Source: Candidatus Omnitrophota bacterium
Lineage (GTDB): Bacteria > Ratteibacteria > UBA8468 > B48-G9 > JAFGKM01
Direction of reading: 5' to 3'
Length of the DNA stretch: 32,672 nt
Assembly: GCA_023818745.1 (NCBI GenBank)
Contig: JAMWBY010000003.1
Location: 1 to 32,672, forward strand
Position 1 is the stretch's first letter. Each line of letters begins with the position of its first letter. Below the pieces are notes generated by a model. The model was not told the origin of the DNA and searched no databases. It saw nothing but the letters and a program-made list of their open reading frames with translations. The position numbers and the translations under genes are program-made. This document shows, in pieces, positions 7,328-16,291 of this stretch.

Positions 7328-8464
7328 ATGGTATATAGAAAATTTGGTAAGACAGGAATTTATGTTTCAATACTTGGATTTGGTGCAATGCGGCTTCCGG
7401 TTAAAGAAATAAACGGAAATAAAGTCATAGATAAAGATTTGTCAATAGAAATTATCACAAGAAGTATAAAACTTGGAATAAATTATATTGATACTGCGTA
7501 TGGATACTGCAATGGAGAGAGTGAAATAGTTGTAGGTAAAGCAATAAAAAATTATAGAGATAGAGTATATATTTCTACCAAGATTCCTCTTTGGAAAGTT
7601 GAAAAGAGAGGAGATTATAGAAAAATTTTAGAAGAACAACTTAAAAAATTAAATACAGATTATATTGACTTTTATCATTTTCACGGGATAAACTGGCAAA
7701 TTTTCCAGGAAAAAGTAATTAAATTAAAACTTCTTAAAGAAGCATTGAAAGCAAAAGTAGAAGGATTGATAAAACATATCTCATTTTCATTTCACGATAA
7801 ACCAGAATATATGAAAAAAATTGTAGATATAGGGGAAATATTTGAAAGTGTTCTCTGTCAGTATAATTTGCTTGATAGAAGAAATGAAGAGATGATTAAG
7901 TATGTTGCTGAAAAAGGGCTTGGAGTTGCAGTTATGGGACCTGTTGGTGGTGGCCGACTTGCTGAATTTCCTTATTTAATGGATGTATTTAAAGAAAAAT
8001 ATAAAACACCTGTAGAAATCGCTTTAAAATTTGTTTTTTCTAATAAAAATATCTCTCTTGCCCTTTCCGGTATGAATTCAATTGAAATGGTAGAAGAAAA
8101 TACTAAAATTGCGAATTCATTTTATCTTCTTACAGATGATGAGATAAAGTTGATAGAAAAGGTTATAACTTATAGGAAGAAAAAAGGAGAAATTCCATGT
8201 ACTTTATGTAGATATTGCTTGCCTTGTCCTAAGAATATTCCAATTCCATTTATTTTCAATCTTTTTAATCAATATATTTTACTTGGTTCTAAAAAGATGG
8301 TGGAAGAATACATGATGATTGGAGAGAAAAGCGGAGATGACAGGAAAAAAGTAAATTTTTGTATTGATTGTGGTCAGTGTGAAACAAAATGTCCTCAAAA
8401 AATTGAAATAAGAAGAACATTGAAAAAAATTGATAAAATATTTTCTAAAAGTTCTAAATATTAG
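7328..8464 (+). CDS. Aldo/keto reductase with C-terminal ferredoxin-like 4Fe-4S domain
   Basis: 378 aa. Residues 1-290 are an AKR TIM barrel with the catalytic tetrad D55, Y60 (IDTAYGY), K85 (STK) and a His in YHFHG (H119 the best fit). The tail (about 290-378) adds cysteine clusters CTLCRYCLPCP and CIDCGQCETKCP, enough for two 4Fe-4S clusters, as in the 'oxidoreductase of aldo/keto reductase family' found in anaerobes. The clusters would let a flavin- or ferredoxin-type electron donor feed a carbonyl reduction; the substrate is unknown. The start is supported by AAGGAG at 7315-7320. Its end overlaps the end of rho by 11 nt in convergent orientation. Confidence 0.88.
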   Translation: MVYRKFGKTGIYVSILGFGAMRLPVKEINGNKVIDKDLSIEIITRSIKLGINYIDTAYGYCNGESEIVVGKAIKNYRDRVYISTKIPLWKVEKRGDYRKILEEQLKKLNTDYIDFYHFHGINWQIFQEKVIKLKLLKEALKAKVEGLIKHISFSFHDKPEYMKKIVDIGEIFESVLCQYNLLDRRNEEMIKYVAEKGLGVAVMGPVGGGRLAEFPYLMDVFKEKYKTPVEIALKFVFSNKNISLALSGMNSIEMVEENTKIANSFYLLTDDEIKLIEKVITYRKKKGEIPCTLCRYCLPCPKNIPIPFIFNLFNQYILLGSKKMVEEYMMIGEKSGDDRKKVNFCIDCGQCETKCPQKIEIRRTLKKIDKIFSKSSKY

Positions 8465-9743
8465 AATATTCTTTAGTTTGGGCTTTTAAACTTAGAAGAA
8501 GTTCAATATTTGATTTAGTCATTTTTATTTTATTTATCAGTAATTCCATCGCTTCAATTGGATTCAAAGGAGCAAGTATTTTTCTTAGAAGCCATATTAA
8601 CTGAAGTTCCTCACTATCTATTAAAAATTCTTCCCTTCTTGTTCCAGACCTGTTAATATCTATTGCAGGGAAAATTCTTCTATCGGCGAGTTTTCTTTCA
8701 AGATTTATCTCCATATTACCCGTTCCTTTAAATTCTTCAAAAATAACCTCATCCATTTTACTACCTGTATCTATTAAAGCAGTCCCTATTATTGTTAAAC
8801 TTCCTCCCTCTTCTATATTTCTTGCTGCTCCAAAAAATCTTTTTGGTTTATCAAGAGCAGTAGATTCAAGTCCACCTGTCATTATTTTTCCACTATGTGG
8901 AACAAGAACATTGTATGCTCTTGCAAGGCGGGTAATACTATCAAGTAAAATTACAACATCTCTTTTATGTTCAACAAGACGTTTTGCTTTTTCAAGAGCA
9001 ATTTCAGCAACCTGTGTATGTCTTTCAGGTGATTCATCAAACGTTGCACTTATTACCTCTCCTTTTACAATTCTTCTCATTTCAGTTACTTCTTCAGGCC
9101 TTTCTGCAACAAGTAAAACAATTAAATAAACTTCTGGATGATTTTTGGCTATGGCATTGGCTATTTTTTGCAATATGACTGTTTTCCCTGCTCTTGGTGG
9201 AGAAACAATCAATCCTCTCTGTCCCTTTCCAATAGGAGCAATTAAATCAATTACTCTTGTTGTTATTTCTTCAGGAGTTGTCTCAAGTATAAATCTCTTA
9301 TTCGGGTGAATTGGTGTTAATTCTTCAAAAGGAATTCTCGTTGCAATGCTTTCAGGAACTTCTCCATTTACCATTTCTACTTTCAAAAGAGCAAAATATT
9401 TTTCATTATCTTTGGGAGGTCTTATCTGTCCTGAAACAGTATCTCCTGTTTTAAGCCCGAATTTCTTAATTTGAGATGGAGAAACATATATATCATCAGG
9501 TCCGGGTAAATAATTATAGTTAGGAACTCTTAAAAAACCAAAACCATCAGGAAGAACCTCAAGAACTCCTTCTCCAAACAAAAGACCATTCTTTTTTGCT
9601 TGTGCTTCCATAATTTTATAAATTAATTCTTCTTTTCTTAACCCACTTATTCCGTTTACTTCCATTTCTTTTGCAATCTTTTGCAATTTACTTACATTTA
9701 ATTTTCTTAAGGTAGAAACATTAATTTCATTTGCTTTTTCCAT
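8454..9743 (-). CDS. rho: Transcription termination factor Rho
   Basis: 429 aa, full length. N-terminal Rho_N helical domain (LRKLNVSKLQKIAKEM, 12-27), cold-shock-like RNA-binding domain (GVLEVLPDGFGFLRVPNYNYLPGPDDIYVSPSQ as consecutive pieces from 59 to 91), then the RecA-like ATPase. Walker A is SPPRAGKT at 181-188, Walker B VVILLDS at about 263-269, followed by TRLARAYN. The secondary RNA-binding Q-loop and R-loop region is GGLESTALDKPKRFFGAARN (290-309). Rho is a hexameric RNA helicase that ends untranslated transcripts. It is the last gene of the 13-gene minus operon, 23 nt after coaE, with AAAGGAG before the ATG. Its stop runs 11 nt into the opposing aldo/keto reductase gene. Confidence 0.98.
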   Translation of the reverse strand: MEKANEINVSTLRKLNVSKLQKIAKEMEVNGISGLRKEELIYKIMEAQAKKNGLLFGEGVLEVLPDGFGFLRVPNYNYLPGPDDIYVSPSQIKKFGLKTGDTVSGQIRPPKDNEKYFALLKVEMVNGEVPESIATRIPFEELTPIHPNKRFILETTPEEITTRVIDLIAPIGKGQRGLIVSPPRAGKTVILQKIANAIAKNHPEVYLIVLLVAERPEEVTEMRRIVKGEVISATFDESPERHTQVAEIALEKAKRLVEHKRDVVILLDSITRLARAYNVLVPHSGKIMTGGLESTALDKPKRFFGAARNIEEGGSLTIIGTALIDTGSKMDEVIFEEFKGTGNMEINLERKLADRRIFPAIDINRSGTRREEFLIDSEELQLIWLLRKILAPLNPIEAMELLINKIKMTKSNIELLLSLKAQTKEYSNI

Positions 9744-9766
9744 TTTTGCTCCTTTTTGAAATTTTT

Positions 9767-10363
9767 TTAGTTAATTTCTTTCTTTATATTTTGAATAATC
9801 CTTTTTACACATTTTTGTGTTTTTAAAATTGAACCAGAATTATCAACAATGTAATCTGCTTCTTTCTTTTTATGGGTAAGAGAGATTTGACTTTTCCATA
9901 TTTTTTCTATTTCTTCTTTAAGATATTTATTTTTCAATCTTTCCTTTATTTCTTTTAACCTTGAACTTACTACAATAATTTTGTCAAATAGAAATTCACT
10001 TTTAGTTTCAAAAAGCAGGGGAATTTCTATAAAGATTATACCACCTTTTTTCTTTGTGTCAAATATTTCTTTTTTAATTTTATCAAATACAAAAGGGTGT
10101 ATCAATTTTTCCAGTTTTTCCTTTTTTTCAGCGTCATCAAATATAATTTTTCTTATTTTTTTTCTATTCAAATTTTCACCAATTAAGACATCAGAACCAA
10201 AAATTTTTTCTATTCTCTTTATGATAAATTTTTTATTGAGTAATTTCTGAACAATTTCATCACATGAAATAACTTTAAATCCCATATCTTTTATAATATT
10301 TGATACTGTTGTTTTTCCTGAACCTAATATTCCTGTAATTCCCACAATACAGGATTTTTTCAT
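9767..10363 (-). CDS. coaE: Dephospho-CoA kinase
   Basis: 198 aa, normal length for CoaE, which phosphorylates the 3'-OH of dephospho-CoA in the last step of CoA synthesis. The P-loop is GILGSGKTT (10-18), followed by the characteristic CDEIVQKLL (about 35-43, acceptor-binding Asp) and the lid/CoA-binding region EKLEKLIHPFVFDKI. IIFIEIPLLFE is the conserved strand with the Pro-Leu-Leu-Phe-Glu motif. The ATG overlaps the stop of ahcY by 4 nt, so it is translationally coupled to it. No other CoA genes are nearby. Confidence 0.95.
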   Translation of the reverse strand: MKKSCIVGITGILGSGKTTVSNIIKDMGFKVISCDEIVQKLLNKKFIIKRIEKIFGSDVLIGENLNRKKIRKIIFDDAEKKEKLEKLIHPFVFDKIKKEIFDTKKKGGIIFIEIPLLFETKSEFLFDKIIVVSSRLKEIKERLKNKYLKEEIEKIWKSQISLTHKKKEADYIVDNSGSILKTQKCVKRIIQNIKKEIN

Positions 10364-11610
10364 AAAGTTCCCAAATTCCAGGAAGAAAGATATTTTTTTT
10401 GTTGTTCTGTTAAGGTATCTATCTTTATATTCATAGTTTCAAGTTTATATTTTGCTACCTGTTTATCTATTTCTTCAGGTACATCATAAACATTTATTTC
10501 AAGGGAAGGATTTTCTTTAAGATATTTTATTGATAAAAATTGATTTGCAAAACTCATATCCATAACTTCTGGAGGATGGCCTTCTGCACAGGCAAGATTT
10601 AAAAGGCGGCCTTCTCCAAGAATATATATTTTTTTACCATTTTTAAGTATATATTCATAAAGTCCATTTCTTATTCTTTTTTTATTTCTAGTATATTTTT
10701 CTATTTCATCCATTTTTATTTCTACATTAAAATGGCCTGAATTTCCAAGAATTACGCCATTTTTCATCATTTTTATTTCATTAATTGTTATAACTGATGT
10801 ATTTCCTGTTGCTGTAATGAATATATCTCCTAATTTACTTGCTTCTGATATTGGCATAACCCAAAATCCATCCATCACCGCTTCAAGTGCTTTTAAATGG
10901 TCAACTTCTACAATTATTACTCTTGCTCCCATACTTTTAAACCTCATTGCGATACCTTTTCCACACCAACCATAACCACAAACAACAACAATTTTTCCTG
11001 CTATTAAAATATTTGTTGCTCTTAATAATCCATCAATAGTAGACTGTCCTGTTCCATATCTATTGTCAAAGAGATATTTTGTTTTTGCATTGTTTACCGC
11101 AACGACAGGGAATTTTAAAAGTTTTTGTTTATGTAAATTTTTCAAACGAATAACTCCTGTTGTTGTTTCTTCTGTTGCACCTATAATTTTTTTTCTATAG
11201 TTTTCTTTTTGATGAAGAAATGTTATTAAATCTCCACCATCATCTATTACAAAATGAGGCAATCTTTTTCCAACTTCTTCAATATTTCTGTAATATTCTT
11301 TACTTGATTCACCTCTTTTTCCAAAAACAGATATTCCATTTTTAACTAAATATGCTGCAACTTCATCCTGAGTACTTAAAGGATTTGAAGCACATAATGA
11401 TACCTCTGCACCTGCTTGTTTAAAATTCATTACTAAATTTGCAGTTTCAGAAGTTATATGTAAACAGGCACCAATTTTATATCCTTTAAAAATTTTATTT
11501 TTTGAATATAATTTTCTTAATTTTTCAATAACAGGCATATGATTTAATGCCCATATAACTTTCTTTTCTCCCTCTCTAAACAATTTTATATCTTTTATTG
11601 AATATTCCAT
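10360..11610 (-). CDS. ahcY: Adenosylhomocysteinase, short bacterial/archaeal form
   Basis: 416 aa. Hydrolyses S-adenosylhomocysteine to adenosine and homocysteine, clearing the product of SAM-dependent methyl transfer. Substrate domain: HITSETANL (51-59) with LCASNPLSTQDEVAAYL after it, DDGGD (123-127), and NNAKTKYLFDNRYGTGQS (173-190). NAD-binding Rossmann loop: CGYGWCGKG (211-219). It ends ...YLSSWNLGTL and lacks the Lys/Tyr-bearing C-terminal extension of the long eukaryotic-type enzymes, like the short thermophile and archaeal versions. It abuts metK with no gap (metK stop, then ATG), so synthesis and recycling of the SAM cycle are produced together. No Shine-Dalgarno was resolved at the junction. 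Confidence 0.96.
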   Translation of the reverse strand: MEYSIKDIKLFREGEKKVIWALNHMPVIEKLRKLYSKNKIFKGYKIGACLHITSETANLVMNFKQAGAEVSLCASNPLSTQDEVAAYLVKNGISVFGKRGESSKEYYRNIEEVGKRLPHFVIDDGGDLITFLHQKENYRKKIIGATEETTTGVIRLKNLHKQKLLKFPVVAVNNAKTKYLFDNRYGTGQSTIDGLLRATNILIAGKIVVVCGYGWCGKGIAMRFKSMGARVIIVEVDHLKALEAVMDGFWVMPISEASKLGDIFITATGNTSVITINEIKMMKNGVILGNSGHFNVEIKMDEIEKYTRNKKRIRNGLYEYILKNGKKIYILGEGRLLNLACAEGHPPEVMDMSFANQFLSIKYLKENPSLEINVYDVPEEIDKQVAKYKLETMNIKIDTLTEQQKKYLSSWNLGTL

Positions 11611-12750
11611 TTATTTTATATTTTTTATAAAAATTTCTTTTGAATCAATTTTCTCCCATGTAAAATCATCGTCATTTCTTCCGAAATGTCCATAGCAAGC
11701 AGTTTTTTTATATATTGGTCTTAATAAATCAAGTTTTTTTATAATACCTCTTGGTGATAAATCAAAATTTTCTTTAATTATTTTTTCTATTTGGTTATCT
11801 GGTATTATTCCAGTTCCATATGTATTAACCATTAAAGAGACCGGTTCTGCTTGTCCTATTACATATGCAATCTGAATTTCACATTTTTTAGCAATTCCCG
11901 AAGCAATAATGTTTTTCGCTAAATATCTTGCCATATATGAACCAGATCTGTCAACTTTTGTAGGGTCTTTTCCAGAAAAGCAACCACCACCATGTTTCCC
12001 AAATCCTCCATAAGTATCAACTATAATTTTTCTTCCAGTAACGCCTGTATCTGCTACTGGTCCGCCAATAATAAAACTACCTGTTGGATTTATAAAAATT
12101 TTCATATTTTTACTTTGTAATTCTTTTGGAATTACATAGTTTATTACATATTCTATCATATCCTCTCTAATTTTGTTTAAAGAAACATCTGGATTATGTT
12201 GAGCAGAAATAACTACATTTTCCACACTTACAGGTTTGCCATCTTCATAGAGAACAGTAACTTGTGATTTTCCATCTGGGCGTAAATAATTAACAATTTT
12301 TTTCTTTCGTATTTCAGCAAGGCGCATAACTAATTTATGTGAAAGAATAATTGGTAAAGGCATCAATTCAGGAGTTTCATCCGTTGCATATCCAAACATC
12401 ATTCCTTGATCTCCAGCTCCACCTTTATCCACTCCAATTGCTATTTCAGGCGCCTGTTCCTGTATGGAGGTGATAATTCCAACCGATTCATAGTGGAATC
12501 CATAGGATGGTTCTGTATAACCAACCTCTTTTAATAAATTTCTTGCAACTTCAGGAATGTCAACATAACCAGTTGTAGTTATTTCACCTGCTACAAATAT
12601 TAATCCCCTTGTAGTCAATGTTTCACATGCAACTCTTCCATTTTTATCCTGTTTTAAAACCTCGTCAAGTATAACATCAGAGATTTGGTCACATATTTTA
12701 TCTGGATGTCCTTCACAAACAGATTCTGAAGTAAAAAGGTATTTGTTCAC
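11611..12750 (-). CDS. metK: S-adenosylmethionine synthetase (GTG start)
   Basis: 379 aa, the bacterial type. Motifs: GHPDKICDQISD near residue 15, GAGDQGMMFGYA (about 110-125), and FGKHGGGCFSGKDPTKVDRS (about 250-270), which bind ATP, metals and triphosphate. It makes SAM from ATP and methionine. The start codon is GTG at 12750, and its G is the last base of the TAG stop of the upstream pgi/pmi gene. The strong ribosome-binding site AAGGAGGT is embedded in that gene's last codons, so the two are coupled. No SAM riboswitch can precede it, because the gene is internal to an operon. ahcY follows with no gap. Confidence 0.97.
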   Translation of the reverse strand: MNKYLFTSESVCEGHPDKICDQISDVILDEVLKQDKNGRVACETLTTRGLIFVAGEITTTGYVDIPEVARNLLKEVGYTEPSYGFHYESVGIITSIQEQAPEIAIGVDKGGAGDQGMMFGYATDETPELMPLPIILSHKLVMRLAEIRKKKIVNYLRPDGKSQVTVLYEDGKPVSVENVVISAQHNPDVSLNKIREDMIEYVINYVIPKELQSKNMKIFINPTGSFIIGGPVADTGVTGRKIIVDTYGGFGKHGGGCFSGKDPTKVDRSGSYMARYLAKNIIASGIAKKCEIQIAYVIGQAEPVSLMVNTYGTGIIPDNQIEKIIKENFDLSPRGIIKKLDLLRPIYKKTACYGHFGRNDDDFTWEKIDSKEIFIKNIK

Positions 12751-13784
12751 TATCTACCTCCTTTTTGTAATTCTTCTTTCAAAATATTTATTTCTTTTAT
12801 TTCTGTTGGGTTTACTTTATTTAAAATTCCAAGATAAAAACTTACCCAATCCCCAAGAATTATTAAGTAAAGCAATTTTTCAAAAAGTGTATCTCCTTTC
12901 AGTTTAATTTTTAATACCTGATTTATTTTATTTGAAATTATTTTTTCAGTTATTTCAATTCTTTTCCTGACTCTTTCATTTTCCATATCAGAAATTATAA
13001 ATAAAACAACTATATTTTTTATAAACCATTTAGGGAAATTGAAAGACATTATTTCATTATGGTTCATTTCAGGTAAAACATTTATAAAAGAAAAACTTTT
13101 AGAGTTTTCTGCAATTTGGGTTTTCCATCTTAAAATTCCTGGATAAAATCTATTTTCAGAATAAATAATAGGAACTTTCTTATAAAAATTTTCAGCAATT
13201 TGTATTGCGAGATTACTTTCTTTTTCAGGTAGAAATTCATCAACCCACTTTTTTAATTTTTCAAAAAATTTATTTTCAAGTTCAGGCAATATTTTTAAAT
13301 TTACAAAAAATTTATAAACAGGTAAGAGTAAATATCCAAGTGCACATCTTGGAGGCATTCCAGAAGGTATTTTTATTAAAGGAATTCCATCATTTTTACA
13401 CATTTTTTCTATTTCTCCATTACTTGAAACACATAGCATTATACTGGATTTTTTTCTACTTAATTTATAAATATTCACTGTTTCTTCTGTATTTCCTGAA
13501 TAACTCTCAACTACAACTAAACTTTCATTATCCACAAAAGAAGGAAGAGAATAATCTCTTATACAGAATACAGGAATATTACCTGTTTCTTCAATAATAG
13601 TTTTAATTATATCTCCACTTATCGCAGAACCCCCCATACCTGTAAATATTACTTTTTTAAAATTTTTTTTGATAGATGGTATTTTGAAATTATAACCATT
13701 TGAACAATGTTTAGGAAAATCTTTAAGTAATGAAAGCATATCATTTTTATCATATTTAAGAATTAACTTTTTTGAACATTTCAT
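12750..13784 (-). CDS. Bifunctional phosphoglucose/phosphomannose isomerase, SIS-domain type
   Basis: 344 aa, two SIS domains. Motifs: FTGMGGSAISGD (about 47-58), ESYSGNTEET (93-102) for phosphate binding, IPSGMPPRCALGY with R146, E226 in AENSK, and H242 in PEMNHNEI. The E226-H242 spacing of 16 equals that of E203-H219 in the crenarchaeal PGI/PMI enzyme, and K336 near the C-terminus is the likely ring-opening or proton-shuttle Lys. These enzymes interconvert glucose 6-phosphate or mannose 6-phosphate with fructose 6-phosphate, serving glycolysis and sugar-nucleotide supply. AAAGGAG lies 7 nt upstream of the ATG, and its stop overlaps metK by 1 nt. It is unrelated to classical Pgi, and it follows ptsI by 13 nt. 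Confidence 0.88.
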   Translation of the reverse strand: MKCSKKLILKYDKNDMLSLLKDFPKHCSNGYNFKIPSIKKNFKKVIFTGMGGSAISGDIIKTIIEETGNIPVFCIRDYSLPSFVDNESLVVVESYSGNTEETVNIYKLSRKKSSIMLCVSSNGEIEKMCKNDGIPLIKIPSGMPPRCALGYLLLPVYKFFVNLKILPELENKFFEKLKKWVDEFLPEKESNLAIQIAENFYKKVPIIYSENRFYPGILRWKTQIAENSKSFSFINVLPEMNHNEIMSFNFPKWFIKNIVVLFIISDMENERVRKRIEITEKIISNKINQVLKIKLKGDTLFEKLLYLIILGDWVSFYLGILNKVNPTEIKEINILKEELQKGGR

Positions 13785-13797
13785 TTCTTAACTCCTT

Positions 13798-15510
13798 TTA
13801 ATTCAAGTTTTTTTTGAGAAAATCAATAATCTTTTCATGAGAATTAAAACTTAAAACTTTTTGAGTAATTTCTTTAATTTTTGAATAATAGTTTTTTATA
13901 ATTTTTTCTTTTACCAGAGGTATTGCTACAGGTGCCATACTTAATTCATCTATACCCAACCCAATTAATAGACATGCTATTTCTGGAATAGAAGCCATTT
14001 CTCCACATATTCCGACTTTTATATTATTCTTTTTAGCATTTTCAATAGTTAATTTTATAAGTTTTAAAATAGAAGGATGGCATGGTTTATATAGATAAGA
14101 TAATTTTTCATTGACTCTGTCAATTGCAAGAGTATATTGAATTAAGTCATTAGAGCCGATACTGAAGAAATCTACTTCTTTAGCAAGTTCATCTGAAATT
14201 ATAACAGCGGAAGGAGTTTCAATCATAATCCCTATTTCAATATTTTCTTTAAATTTTTCTCCACCTTTTCTTAATTTATCTTTTGCAATTTCAATTATTT
14301 TTTTTGTTTCAATAACTTCTTCTTTTGTTGTAATCATAGGAAACATAACTTTTAAATTTCCATAATAACTCGCTCTTAAGATTGCTTTTAATTGGGTTAA
14401 AAAAATATCTCTTTTTTCAAGACAAAATCTTATTCCTCTTAACCCAAGAAATGAGTTTAATTCTACAGGGCCTTCAAAAGCAGAAATGAATTTATCTCCA
14501 CCTACATCAATTGTTCTTATAGTAATTGGTTTACCATTCATTTTTTCAATTATTTTTTTATATGAATAAAATTGTTCTTCTTCTGATGGTAAATCTTTTC
14601 TTTTTAAGTATAGATATTCAGTTCTGAAAAGACCTATTCCATCAGCACCATATTTTAAAACTGCATCTACTTCTTCTGGAAGTTCAATATTGGCATATAA
14701 TTCAACTTTTTTTCCATCAAGTGTTAAAGCTTCTTTATTTTTTAATAAATATATTTTCTTTTTAGATTGAGCGATCTTTTTTTCTTTTTGTTTTATCTTT
14801 TCAATTTCAGAAGAAGTTGGATTTATAATTATAATTCCTTCATATCCATCAATCAATAAAGTATCATCTTCTTTAATTTTCTCCATTGCATTGTTAACAC
14901 CAACGACTGCCGGAATTTCAAGTGCTTTTGCTATTATAGTTGTATGAGATGTTTCTGTTCCAACACATGTAATAAAACCCTTTACATATTTTTTTTCTAA
15001 TAAGGAAACTGTTTGAGTTGGAGAAAGGTCATTTGCAACTATAATAATATTTTCTAATGTTTTTGTTTCTTTCTTTTTTTCACTTAGATTTAAAATTATT
15101 TTTTCAAAAATATCAAAAATCTCTTTTTCTCTACTTTTTAAAAAATCACTTTTGAAAAAGTTTTTATTTAAATTTGTTATGAATTTTTTTAATGCGGTCT
15201 CTGCAGAGACGTTTTCCTTTCTTATTATCTTCTCAATTTCTTCCAGAAGATTTTTATCTTTAAGGATTGAAATGTAAAAACTGAAAATTTCAGAATATTC
15301 TTTACCTGCAATTTTTTCTGTTGTTTCTTTAATTTTTAAAATTTCTTCTTCTGTTTTTTGAATACTCTTATAAAACCTATTTATTTCTTCAACTATTTTT
15401 CCACTTTTTATTTTCTTGCTTTCAAAAAATGAGAAAAAATCATCTCTTATTTTATTTGCTTTCCCAATACCTATTCCTGGTGAGGCAGGAAAACCTTTTA
15501 ATTTTCTCAT
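13798..15510 (-). CDS. ptsI: Phosphoenolpyruvate-protein phosphotransferase (PTS enzyme I)
   Basis: 570 aa, full length without an N-terminal GAF domain, so it is EI rather than EI-Ntr in architecture. The phospho-histidine is H189 in GTETSHTTIIAKALEIPAVVG (read as two pieces, 184-195 and 196-203). The canonical GGRTSHTAI is here GTETSHTTI. The PEP-binding TIM barrel carries DGIGLFRTEYLYL, IRTIDVGGDK, LGLRGIRF, SIGSNDLIQYTLA and the catalytic Cys in GICGEMA. EI transfers phosphate from PEP to HPr. No HPr gene is visible in the window. It begins 1 nt after the ptsN stop and has no Shine-Dalgarno, so it is probably translated by coupling with ptsN. Confidence 0.95.
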   Translation of the reverse strand: MRKLKGFPASPGIGIGKANKIRDDFFSFFESKKIKSGKIVEEINRFYKSIQKTEEEILKIKETTEKIAGKEYSEIFSFYISILKDKNLLEEIEKIIRKENVSAETALKKFITNLNKNFFKSDFLKSREKEIFDIFEKIILNLSEKKKETKTLENIIIVANDLSPTQTVSLLEKKYVKGFITCVGTETSHTTIIAKALEIPAVVGVNNAMEKIKEDDTLLIDGYEGIIIINPTSSEIEKIKQKEKKIAQSKKKIYLLKNKEALTLDGKKVELYANIELPEEVDAVLKYGADGIGLFRTEYLYLKRKDLPSEEEQFYSYKKIIEKMNGKPITIRTIDVGGDKFISAFEGPVELNSFLGLRGIRFCLEKRDIFLTQLKAILRASYYGNLKVMFPMITTKEEVIETKKIIEIAKDKLRKGGEKFKENIEIGIMIETPSAVIISDELAKEVDFFSIGSNDLIQYTLAIDRVNEKLSYLYKPCHPSILKLIKLTIENAKKNNIKVGICGEMASIPEIACLLIGLGIDELSMAPVAIPLVKEKIIKNYYSKIKEITQKVLSFNSHEKIIDFLKKNLN

Positions 15511-15511
15511 T

Positions 15512-15985
15512 TTAAGCTAAATTATTTAACTTTTCTTCTTCTTCTTTAATTATTTTTAATGCTTCAGATGGTGTTTTAGAATTTCTTAAAGAAGTTCTAA
15601 AAGTTTTATCCTTAAGAAGACGTGCTATTTTGGCTAATGTTTTTAAATGTTCTCCTATTGATTTTGTAGGAGCAAGAACAAGAAATATAATGTATACTGG
15701 TTCTCCATCAAGAGAATCAAAATCAACCCCATTTTTAGAAATTCCAAGAGCGCATACAATATCATTAATTTGTTCTGTTTTAGCATGTGGTATAGCAATG
15801 CCCTGACCAATACCAGTGGAACCAAGTTTTTCTCTCTCCATCACAGTTTCTAAAATTTTTTCCCCCTCCTTTAAATACCCATTTTTTTCAAGTAGGTCTA
15901 TAAGTGCTTTTAAACTACCTTTCTTATCTCTACTTTTTAAATTTATTATTATCGAGTCCTCTTTCAAATAATCTATAATTTTCAT
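15512..15985 (-). CDS. ptsN: PTS EIIA domain protein, fructose/nitrogen-regulatory (PtsN) type
   Basis: 157 aa, a stand-alone EIIA of the mannitol/fructose/Ntr superfamily. The phosphorylation site is H67 in GIGQGIAIPHAK. PtsN-type proteins lack a transport partner and relay PEP/glutamine status to regulators. No EIIB or EIIC is encoded nearby, which supports a regulatory role. The C-terminus ILKDKTFRTSLRNSKTPSEALKIIKEEE is typical. The ATG overlaps the hpf stop by 4 nt and is preceded by AAGGAGGG. The adjacency with hpf mirrors the proteobacterial rpoN-hpf-ptsN cluster, although rpoN itself is absent here. Confidence 0.92.
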   Translation of the reverse strand: MKIIDYLKEDSIIINLKSRDKKGSLKALIDLLEKNGYLKEGEKILETVMEREKLGSTGIGQGIAIPHAKTEQINDIVCALGISKNGVDFDSLDGEPVYIIFLVLAPTKSIGEHLKTLAKIARLLKDKTFRTSLRNSKTPSEALKIIKEEEEKLNNLA

Positions 15986-16278
15986 TTTCCCTCCTTTTTG
16001 TTTACAATTTTTTCATGTGTTTTTCTTACTTTCTCCTTTGTTCTATCAAGAAGAATTTCAACACTTTTATTTAAATCTTTATTCTTTTCCTTCAAAAAAA
16101 CTTTTAAATTTTTAGAATGCAGATAAATTTCAGTTAAAAATATAGAACCATCTTTTTTAATATAGAACTCTGCATATCCACTGTCAAAAATAAATTTTTG
16201 TAATTTTTCTATTTTTTCTTTTATATAATTCTCAAAAAGTTTGTCTATTTTTACTTCTGAATAGATTTTAATATCCAT
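15982..16278 (-). CDS. hpf: Ribosome hibernation promoting factor, short form
   Basis: 98 aa, a single YfiA/HPF domain (beta-alpha-beta-beta-beta-alpha), without the dimerising C-terminal domain of long HPF. The features are KLFENYIKEKIEKLQKF (helix 1), then AEFYIKKDGSIFLTEIYLHSKN (strands), then DLNKSVEILLDRTKEKVRKTHEKI (Lys/Arg-rich helix 2 that contacts 16S rRNA in the mRNA/tRNA channel). The function is ribosome inactivation or dimerisation in stationary phase; the short form needs a partner such as RMF, not seen here. An AAGGAG sequence lies just upstream of the ATG, 13 nt after spoIID. It is followed with a 4-nt overlap by ptsN. Confidence 0.9.
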   Translation of the reverse strand: MDIKIYSEVKIDKLFENYIKEKIEKLQKFIFDSGYAEFYIKKDGSIFLTEIYLHSKNLKVFLKEKNKDLNKSVEILLDRTKEKVRKTHEKIVNKKEGK

Positions 16279-16291
16279 TTTTTTCTCCTTC

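Noticed and set aside
12720..12790. SAM riboswitch ahead of metK
   Set aside because: metK overlaps the upstream gene by 1 nt, so there is no leader to fold.
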